From positions 62,001 to 126,000 of the forward strand of contig JAJEKV010000217.1 of NCBI GenBank assembly GCA_021234155.1: a stretch of 64,000 bases of DNA. The letters run 5' to 3'. The notes under the pieces are model-generated. The model had not been told where the DNA came from. It did not search any database and was given only the letters and a program-made list of their open reading frames with translations. Origin of the DNA: Isoetes taiwanensis. Lineage: Eukaryota > Streptophyta > Lycopodiopsida > Isoetales > Isoetaceae. The translations under genes were made by a program, and so were the position numbers. Shown here piece after piece: positions 57,434 through 64,000 of the stretch (within the stretch, counting starts at the first letter, position 1; every line of letters begins with the position of its first letter).

Positions 57434-58018
57434 CTAACCTCTTCCCCTTCCCCTGCGAGGGGTAACCCCTTTGGTTGGGTTAGGAAACCAGAGCTCATGC
57501 GTATCCCAGCCTGATTCTTCCCACCATATGGGATACCTAGTCATTAGAAAAAGTAATTCCACATGATGATACTCATGGAAGAAGAGCGGACCCAACTCCA
57601 CAAAACCATTGTACTCGTTGTAGTACGCCCTAATAAGGCCATACATCTGTCCCTTACAAATTTCATGAATAAACTCTGATATGTATTGATCCAGAGAGTG
57701 TGCTAAATAACCAGCACGAAGAAGAGGCCTCAACTGCTGTAGCATCTCGTCCAGATAAGGAGGGGGTTCAAGAATTCCCCTCATTGCAAGCCTCCTATAA
57801 CATTCAGATGGATTGATTTCCATCAGTGGCTCATGATCACAATCAAATCGCTCCAGAATGAAGTTGATCAACTCCATTGCAAGCTCCTTGGTGGGACTGT
57901 GGTGCAACCTCCACTCCAAGAAATGGTCAAATAGCTCATCAGTTTCAGGCCACACAGAATGTCTGGGGCATGCTTACAGGCCTTCTGGAGTGGCCCAGGG
58001 AGGATTCGGTCCAATCAT
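57434..58018 (-). pseudogene. Helical protein gene 1 of locus B, nonsense codon near its start
   Basis: Paralogue of the gene at 58705-59271. The frame begins at the Met at 58018 (MIGPNPPWATPEGL), then has TAA at 57976-57974 exactly where the paralogue has Gln in EYLQACGR. The change CAA to TAA explains it. Downstream it is open to 57434: FDHFLEWRLHHSPTKELAME, LINFILERF, LEPPPYLDEMLQQLRPLL, LAHSLDQYI, then TRYPIWWEESGWDTHELWF. It ends with a basic Arg/Gly tail (TPRRGRGRG). Helical, probably not membrane-bound. The ELAMELINFILERF block resembles [15 protein letters not shown] in the N-terminal region of the chromovirus H3 fusion. A Met at 57955 could still start a 173-residue product. Confidence 0.6.
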
Positions 58019-58426
58019 TTGCAAAGAGCACGAAGATCAAGTAGCAAAGAACAAGGAGCACGAAGATCAAGTAGCAAGGAGCATCAAGATCAAGTAGCAA
58101 GAAGCAAGGATCAAGGATGATCAAGGAGCAAGAAGATCAAAAAACAAGGAAGATCATGGAGCAAGAAAGCAAGGAACAAGATCAAGTAGCAAGATCAAGA
58201 GCAAGGTACAAGGAAGACCAAAGACCAAGAAGTGAAAGCAAGGTGAAAACATGGAACAAAGGTGAGAAGTGAAAGCAAGCTGAAAGAATTTATAGCTACG
58301 AATCCAATAATGTTGAAGTATAATACTAATACTGTTGAAGTATAATACCAAGAATGATGAAGAATAATACCAATAATGCTGAAGTATTATACCATTCGGT
58401 GGTGGTAACAAAACGGGATCTGCGTA
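58019..58426 (-). repeat. Purine-rich repeats upstream of helical gene 1, and spacer
   Basis: At 58026-58240 the plus strand repeats AAGATCAAGTAGCAA and AGCAAGGA many times. At 58310-58390 a short unit (GAAGTATAATACCAA-like) repeats three or four times. No gene. A comparable purine-rich repeat lies upstream of gene 2 (59305-59430), so gene plus upstream repeat were duplicated together. Confidence 0.7.
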
Positions 58427-58510
58427 TTTCGCACCGTAGCCACGGTGCGAAATAGGCCCTTCAATAATTTGTAACTGAAGCGATTTCGCACCGTGGCTAC
58501 GGTGCCGAAT
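58427..58510. promoter_or_regulatory. Two palindromic motifs of locus B
   Basis: 58427-58452 (TTTCGCACCGTAGCC...) and 58484-58510 (TTTCGCACCGTGGCT..., one extra base), 57 bp apart. They lie between the two helical protein genes. Confidence 0.9.
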
Positions 58511-58704
58511 ATGACCACAAATAGAACAATCACATGAAAAAATACAAGGAAAATGGTAGAAGATATTACTGAATTACTTAATTACACGAAAATCACTTAA
58601 TTACACGACGATGTTACTTAATTACACGAAAATCACTTGCTTATATACTTAATTTCTATGAAAATCTTTATACCAGTTTATACACATATTCCAATGGAGT
58701 ATCT

Positions 58705-59271
58705 TCACCTATGATATGTACGTATTATGTGTTGTGTGCTATGTAGCCATAGGTCACGTGTATCCCAAGGAACTGTATCCCAAGTGGGGAATCTAGACAA
58801 TAACCACAGGATGTTGAAGTCAAGGGAACGGAATAGGAGCTTACCAATATCCACAAAAGATTTGTAATGGAAGTCGTAAAGTTCAATGAGGATATAAATC
58901 CTATTCTTCTCACTAGTAGGAATGACCAGAGGCGCATACTGATCCAGAGAGTAGGCCATGAAACCATGGAAAAGCATGTCCTTCAACTGTTCTAGCCTAT
59001 CTTCTAAATCTGAGGGGGGTTCAAGAAGTCCCAAAGCACTTAGAGTGAACCTTGCTTGACTCGAATTGATCTTCTCCAGTGGAGGGAGATGACGAGTATA
59101 GCGATCGATAATGAAGTTGATCAGCTGCCTTGCAAGCTCTGTGGTTGGACCGTGACGCCATCGATGCTCCCAAAAGTTGCTAAAAAATTCATCAAAAGTG
59201 CACGTATTTCTGCCGCATGCTTGCAGGTATTCCGGATCAGCCCAACGGGGATGTTCTTGCAAAGTTACCAT
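58705..59271 (-). CDS. Helical protein gene 2 of locus B, intact
   Basis: About 188 residues from the Met at 59271 (MVTLQEHPRWADPEYLQACG); an upstream in-frame Met at 59304 is possible. Blocks: FDEFFSNFWEHRWRHGPTTE, LARQLINFIIDRY, LGLLEPPSDLEDRLEQLKDM, FMAYSLDQYAPLVI, and LLSRFPTWDTVPWDTRDLWL near the end. It aligns along its whole length with gene 1 at 57434-58018, at low-to-moderate identity. The first half resembles residues about 14-75 of the chromovirus H3 fusion (LINFIIDRY with LLDELVNRF). No known domain. It is one of the few undamaged frames of locus B. Confidence 0.65.
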   Translation of the reverse strand: MVTLQEHPRWADPEYLQACGRNTCTFDEFFSNFWEHRWRHGPTTELARQLINFIIDRYTRHLPPLEKINSSQARFTLSALGLLEPPSDLEDRLEQLKDMLFHGFMAYSLDQYAPLVIPTSEKNRIYILIELYDFHYKSFVDIGKLLFRSLDFNILWLLSRFPTWDTVPWDTRDLWLHSTQHIIRTYHR

Positions 59272-59304
59272 TTGCAAGAAATTAGTGGAGCAGACAAGAA
59301 ACAA

Positions 59305-59620
59305 CTAGTGGAGTAGACAGGGAGGCAAGGAGCAGACAAGAGGCGGACAAGAGGGGGAAAGAAACAAAGAAGCAGACAAGAGGCAAGGAGCAAACAAGAA
59401 GCAGACAAGAGGGGGAAATTGGCAAAGACAATGAAGGCATAGATGCCTATTTAAAGAGAAATCAGGTATATATGCTATATACGTACATTATATTGGTGTG
59501 AATTATTGGTGTTCATTGCCATTATACGAGTACCATACAAGTATGTATATAATCCAATAATTTCTATGCATATACCATCAATAATTTTGGTGGGTACATA
59601 CCATCAATAATTTTGGTGGG
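59305..59620. repeat. Purine-rich repeats and AT-rich spacer
   Basis: GCAGACAAGAGGCGGACAAG and GCAAGGAGCAGACAAGA-type units repeat between 59320 and 59420. This is followed by an AT-rich stretch with two copies of CCATCAATAATTTTGGTGGG (59576-59620) leading into a TATA box. Confidence 0.75.
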
Positions 59621-59628
59621 TATAAATA
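59621..59628 (+). promoter_or_regulatory. TATA box before small gene 1
   Basis: TATAAATA at 59621-59628, 45 bp upstream of the Met at 59673. Confidence 0.6.
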
Positions 59629-59672
59629 TACATCAAATTGCCGAGTGCAGCAACATTGGCCTCCATCTAGCC

Positions 59673-59921
59673 ATGTGGTCTCATTCTGGTCCTGAACGTG
59701 ATTCCATTACCTGCAAGATGAATCACGAAAACTTCAAGCAGTGTCGTGAGCGAGAAATACCCATGGAAGACTGGATGACCACTGCCGCTCTCAATCCTCG
59801 CTATTATCCTGATCCCTCCGATGTTATCATCCATCTAATATGGAATAGAGAGCATCAAATGTACATGATAGAAAAGATCACTGGGGTGCCTGGTGACAAT
59901 GACTCAGAAGAGTCCCCCTAA
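59673..59921 (+). CDS. Small protein gene 1 of locus B
   Basis: About 82 residues from MWSHSGPERDSITCKM; an upstream Met at 59613 is possible but falls before the TATA box. Key blocks: DSITCKMNHENFKQCRERE, IPMEDWM, IIHLIWNREHQMYMIEKITG. Paralogue of the next gene. The chosen start aligns with the paralogue's start. Function unknown; it ends acidic (DNDSEESP). Confidence 0.6.
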   Translation: MWSHSGPERDSITCKMNHENFKQCREREIPMEDWMTTAALNPRYYPDPSDVIIHLIWNREHQMYMIEKITGVPGDNDSEESP

Positions 59922-60047
59922 ATCAATACTTGTCATCTGGATCATATTGTCAATACTTATTTGAAGAGTTCATGATCGTGTATTTTGTACATTATGCTCG
60001 TATATATAACCAATAATGCTACAGTGCATGTCAATAATTTTGTTCGA

Positions 60048-60053
60048 TATAAG
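60048..60053 (+). promoter_or_regulatory. TATA-like box before small gene 2
   Basis: TATAAG at 60048-60053, 41 bp upstream of the Met at 60094. The spacing is like that of small gene 1. Confidence 0.45.
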
Positions 60054-60093
60054 TACAGCTCCATTCATTCAATGGAGAAGGCATCCATTTGCT

Positions 60094-60363
60094 ATGTCTC
60101 GGCCTGGTTATTCTTATTACAGGGGGTCGACCTTGTCTATAGACTCCATTACTTGCACTATGAAATATAATGATCTTTATAGATGTTCTCAGAGGGGTAT
60201 CCCCCTTGATCCTTGGCTGGAAGGAGTAGCAGAGGGTCGAAATCATTCTTCCAACGGGGTTTATCGTGTTGTTATCCACCTTCATCGGGTTCCAGAGCGT
60301 CACGTCTATGAGATTAATCGCATCACTCAACTACCTGCTCATGATGATCCCGATTGCGAATGA
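60094..60363 (+). CDS. Small protein gene 2 of locus B
   Basis: About 89 residues from MSRPGYSYYRGSTLSIDSIT. It shares DSITC, a (C/R)SQRGIPLDPWL block, VVIHLHRVPERHVYEINRIT and an acidic end with small gene 1. The two are tandem duplicates in the same direction, diverged but both open, which argues that the protein is, or was until recently, under selection. No known domain. Confidence 0.6.
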   Translation: MSRPGYSYYRGSTLSIDSITCTMKYNDLYRCSQRGIPLDPWLEGVAEGRNHSSNGVYRVVIHLHRVPERHVYEINRITQLPAHDDPDCE

Positions 60364-60545
60364 TGCTATGCCTCTTATATGAGTTCTAAATTCTGTTACT
60401 AGAATATTTCAGAGATTCGCTAGTTATAAGTATGTAACCATAAGAGATAGATACATATGATCCATCTATTTACCGCACATTTTCAATTTGGAAAGCTCTT
60501 GGCCATTTTCCTTACATGTAGATTCTAAATTCAGATAAGCATTCT
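60364..60545. other. Short spacer after small gene 2
   Basis: No gene was recognised. It leads into the last palindrome cluster. Confidence 0.5.
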
Positions 60546-60743
60546 TTTCGCAGTGTGTGTGGTCACGGTGCGAAATTGTACACTCCAAAAACGTTGGAAC
60601 TGCTATTTTCGCACCGTGGCGACGGTGCGAAATAGACCTTCCCACAGAATGTGGAATAGTCATTTTCGCACCGTGGCCACGGTGCGAATATTGGTTAGTT
60701 GTAAGCACAGACAACACGGTCTTCGCACCGTGGCCACGGTGCA
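60546..60743. promoter_or_regulatory. Four palindromic motifs near the right end of locus B
   Basis: Copies at 60546-60575 (diverged), 60607-60632 (one change), 60664-60689 and 60722-60743 (nearly perfect palindromes), again about 57 bp apart. The element border should lie soon after, before the LINE at about 60880. Confidence 0.93.
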
Positions 60744-60930
60744 AGTAAAATAGAAGCGTAAAACAAATTAAAATGAAACTGAAGTTTATGTTCGATATAA
60801 CAAGAATAGAGATTTCAGGGAAGCTTCAAAATTGCAAGTAGCGAGAGAATGTTGGGAAGATGGGCGGTGGCGGACCTAAGGCGGCAGCGGCAAGCGGTGG
60901 TCTGAACGGCCGATTCTGAGCTCTGGAGAC

Positions 60931-63242
60931 ATGGCGGAGGAGCGAAGTGGGAAGAGTGATCCCCAGGGGATCAAAGCGACTACTCCTAGGCGGATTCCGA
61001 AGTTGGCGAGAGCAGCCCAGCAGACTCGGTCTGTTGGGGTTGGTTCTTCGACCCAGAAGCTTACTCCGACTTCAGCGGATCTTCTGATGGCAGAGGAGCA
61101 GGCTGTAGGGCTTGATTTGGCGATTCTGGAGACTCTGAGCCCATCTGCGGGATTCTTTGGAGTCGACGCTGCCGGCCGTGTGAGAGGGATGGTGTTGGGA
61201 GGAGCCCGGATGTTCTAGGGCCTCAGGGCCAGCCAGCGGGGCTGGGGTCTGTGATGCCCATAGACTCGGCTGCTTCAGGACCGGATGTGGTCATGTTGGC
61301 TCTGGAGGCAGGTATGGAGGGTGGCAGCGGGCCACTTCAACCTGGTGCCCATCAATCCGGCATGTGCAGGGTTCTGAGGAGCGAGGGGATAGGGCAGACA
61401 GCCTTAAGTCCCCTTCTGGAGTATGTGCAGCAGTCAGGGGCTGGGCAAGGTTTCACAGAGATCGGAGGCAAGGAGGGAGCGGCCTGCCCGCTTCGGGGTT
61501 TGGGGTTGCAGCTAGGGCCGGGGAGAGGGCCTATGGAGGTCGGTGGGATGGAGGTAGCAGCTCATCCCCCCACAGGTCATGGAGCATCTTCGATACTTGA
61601 TCTGCAGGTTGGAGCTCAGGCAGGGAGGTCTGGTGCAGTGGATGTACTGGCTGCGGGGGAGGCAGAATTTGAGGTCCCGAGTAGCATGCCAGCACTAGAG
61701 ACTGCAACTCCGTTGGCTAGTCCAAGCTCGCCTGTTTCTACGTTGCCGGAGGATCCCTTTGCGGTGGTAGAACCGATGTGTAGTTTGCCCCAGAGCAACG
61801 GGTGCAATGGTATGCCACAGCATCCGCAGCAGCCGTCAGGGCGAGACGGCCCAAGTTTGAGGAGGCGTGTGGGTGAGGGGAACGGAACCAAGGCAGCGGG
61901 TCCTGCATGGCGGACGAACGATACGGTGAGTCGGCTATCGCGGCCGCGGTTCTCGGAATGGATTCGGCATACCGTGGCCCCTGCCGATTCTTATCGGATG
62001 GAGGAGGCTTTGGCCTTCTTGAATCAGCACAATAGGAGGGAGTTGCAGGTGGACTCGATTGGCCCTCCGACGGCCATAGTCGAGTTAGATCATCAGCAGC
62101 ATCTCAAGTCTATTTCCAACCTAGTCTCGTGCGCCGTGCTGGTGTACTATACTGGAGTGCTGGACACCAGGAGAGTGGGCGGGTGGCTGCAAGCTCACTT
62201 TAAGCGGCTGGGGATCTCACCGTTTCAGTCCTTGAAGTTCCTGGGGAACAATTTTTTCCTTCTTATGTTTGATGCGCCTCCGGCAGTGGAGAGGGTAGTA
62301 GCGAGAGGGGTTGACCTCATGTGGGGGAATTATCTGATTTACCAGCATTACACCCCCGGGGTGAGTGCTCGGTCATTGTCGGCCCTGAAGATCCCGTGTT
62401 GGTTTCAGGTAATGGATCTCCCCGCGGACATGTTGTTGCCAGAGTTCATGATTGCGATGGCTAATGGGCTCGGTGGCCATATTGCGCACTCCATAGTTAG
62501 AGAGCCGAAGATCTGTGTGGCTTTACCCGCGGATAGTCCACTGCCTCCTTCAGTGACGGTTAAGAGCGGAGATTGGTATTTTCGGTTTCCTCTCAGACTG
62601 TTGAATGGGGCAGAGATCCACAGGATGTTTCCCGCTCTACGGGTCTTCGCAGGCTCGCTCCCAGATTTCGGGCCTGTTGCAGTATCAGGGGCGTCACGGG
62701 AAGCGAGGAGGGAGGTTCCGAAGGCCAGGGACCAGATTCGGCCTCAAAATCGGGTAGGGGAGGAGGTTCCATCAGCCAGGACCCAGTCGGTCCCAGCGCC
62801 GGACAGGCCACCTCAGTCTATCTCGGATAATGAGCCGGCGGCTGCGCCGGTGGAACAGGGATCAGTATCTCCTCAGATGGTGGCCCAGAAGTTGCTTCAC
62901 ATCCAGCAGCTTCAGGAGCGGGCAGAGCAGCGGCAATCACGACAGTTGGGTGCGGGACTGGTGAAGGAGCGGCCGATGCAGTCGTCAGACTCCGATGCTC
63001 CATCCACCCAAGCCTCCTCGGAGGGAATGGATCTAGATAAGGTGGCGCATGCCTTCGTGGGCGAATGGCGGATTTGGATCTTGAGGGGATTGTTCTCACG
63101 GATAACCCTTCGCTCACAGTTCCATACAACTTCGGATCGAGGCACGCTTCACCGGCAAAGGCGTGGGCGGAAGAAGAAGCATCGTAGAACCCTTCTTCTT
63201 AGTTGCGGTTATGAACAAAAGCGATTGTGGCTGGAGCGTTAG
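60931..63242 (+). pseudogene. LINE ORF1 (gag-like RNA-binding protein with DUF4283-like region), one frameshift
   Basis: It would coat the LINE RNA. The N-terminal part 60931-61218 (MAEERSGKSDPQGIKATTPR) is basic. A frameshift near 61200 leads into 61251-63242, with 663 open codons. The first 200 of those are Gly/Pro/Ala-rich low complexity. Near 61980-62500 is the conserved region: MEEALAFLNQHNR, VSCAVLVYYTG, GWLQAHFKRLGISPFQSLKF, NFFLLMF, GVDLMWGNYLIYQHYTPG, then IPCWFQVMDLPADML. This fits the DUF4283 pattern of plant L1 ORF1. No CCHC knuckle was found downstream; the C-terminal part is Gln/Arg/Ser-rich. The last 80 codons look out of frame. Confidence 0.8.
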
Positions 63243-64000
63243 AGGGTGCTTTCGTCACCCTTGAAGAGGGCGAGTAGCGATGGTTGTTCGTAAGTTGGAT
63301 CCAGATATCTTGTGTCTTCAGGAGCATAAGTGTCACAGGGGGGACTCTTGGGCATTGTTGGATATGTTTGGGCCACAATATCTTTGCTGCGGTCGCCATT
63401 TCGAGGGCCTCTAAGGGTGGGGATTTGTTATCGCGTGGAAGATGCCGCGTGCAAGTGACTTTCTCCCCGGGGCTGACCGTTGGGGTAGGTGGGTCATCAT
63501 CAAGTGGCATGAGGGGCCGCGGGAGTGGGGATTGTGAATGTTTATGCCCAACAAAGCGCGTAGAGAGGCGTTGTGGCGTCGTTAAGACATAAGGTGGCAT
63601 CCACAGGTGCGGATGTGGCTTGGTGTGGCGTTGGGCGACTTCAACATGGTTGAGTCCGTTCATGATAGGTGTGGCGTGAGGGCGGAAGTCGTGCGGGGTT
63701 TTGGCTGGCAGCAGATGGGTATTATGCTTTGGACTCCACGCATCTGGGCTGAGGCGGAAGCGGCGACTCTTCATTCACATGGTATGTCGGTGGGCCGGGG
63801 GGCGGTATATGCTTTCGGCATGGCAAGTGCTATGTTAATACCCTAGCAGCGACCGGACCGGGCGCCTCGGCTTAAGCCGGACGAACATTTTGTCCACATG
63901 ATCTCGATCATTTCCCTCGGTTAATCTCCCGGGGCGAGGCACGCCGGGCCGAATCGCCTTATGTTCAAGTTAAATACCGCTTATCGAAGGATGCGATTTC
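63205..64000 (+). pseudogene. LINE ORF2 start: APE endonuclease domain, damaged, truncated by window
   Basis: Would nick target DNA for target-primed reverse transcription. After about 63205, WSVRG is visible, then VVRKLDPDILCLQEHKCHRG near 63280 (catalytic Glu block), GDFNMVESVHDR near 63628 (DFN block), and a stretch ending near 63700. Several stops and frameshifts are present. RT lies beyond the window. Confidence 0.75.

Larger units (their letters stand above)
60880..64000 (+). mobile_element. L1-type LINE, 5' part (cut by the window end)
   Basis: GC-rich 5' region, then an ORF1 with a DUF4283-like region, then the start of an ORF2 endonuclease. It runs past the end of the window. It is a different family from the LINEs with pentanucleotide tails. 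Confidence 0.85.

Noticed and set aside
55532-60743. Locus B as an integrated giant DNA virus, given histone genes and hairpins between genes
   Set aside because: Some giant viruses have histones and hairpin transcript ends. However, no viral hallmark gene (capsid, polymerase, packaging ATPase) is seen, and a transposase-like gene is present.
55532-60743. CRISPR-like array
   Set aside because: The repeats are palindromes in several separate clusters between genes, with no array of unique uniform spacers, in a plant genome.
60553-60753. Overlapping open frames across the last palindrome cluster
   Set aside because: They are made of the repeated palindromes themselves (TVATVRN, FAPWPRCE repeats) and carry no domain.

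Overview
This is nuclear DNA from a land plant. It holds two intact, spliced plant genes: a U-box protein gene on the minus strand at 1719-5683, and a pectin methylesterase gene on the plus strand at 15384-16921. The rest is mostly a thicket of nested transposable elements. The repeat content and the degenerate LINEs with pentanucleotide tails suggest a large, repeat-rich genome. A fern or other seed-free plant is my guess, but the sequence does not prove it. No rRNA, tRNA or CRISPR was seen.

Layout. 1-9.4 kb: a LINE relict, the U-box gene (read leftward), a foldback hairpin and AT-rich spacer. 9.4-14.1 kb: a decayed LINE and LINE 3' fragments. 15.4-16.9 kb: the pectinesterase. 18.4-47.0 kb: a decayed LINE split by a full-length LTR retrotransposon (19585-46519, target duplication TGAAC). 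The LTR element is a Ty3 chromovirus with gag, protease, RT, RNase H, integrase and a C-terminal chromodomain at 39.6-44.3 kb. Unusually, it carries extra genes between primer-binding site and gag. One encodes a histone H3 fold fused behind about 320 residues of other sequence (22179 onward). A 13.6-kb DNA transposon ('element A', 23425-37010, 27-bp inverted termini, TA duplication) is inserted in the last codons of that H3 gene. 47.5-52.0 kb: a hAT transposon with perfect 8-bp duplications, sitting in another LINE 3' end. 53-60.8 kb: a second element-like locus ('locus B'). 60.9-64 kb: an L1-type LINE running off the window.

The most interesting result is that histone H3-like genes occur three times, each in a different mobile-element context: in the chromovirus, in element A (with a canonical H3 N-terminal tail start), and in locus B (very divergent). 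Element A and locus B also encode homologous proteins of a putative DDE transposase family that I cannot name. Each has its own family of inverted-repeat motifs between genes, often just upstream of TATA boxes. The chromovirus and element A share a second gene family (the 'WY' ORF). The N-terminal region of the chromovirus H3 fusion resembles two free-standing proteins of locus B. Together these look like a family of elements that carry and exchange an H3-based gene module.

Limits. Most genes of element A and locus B are interrupted by single-base frameshifts, so they are decayed copies or the assembly has indel errors. Homologies were judged by eye from translations; no database search was run.
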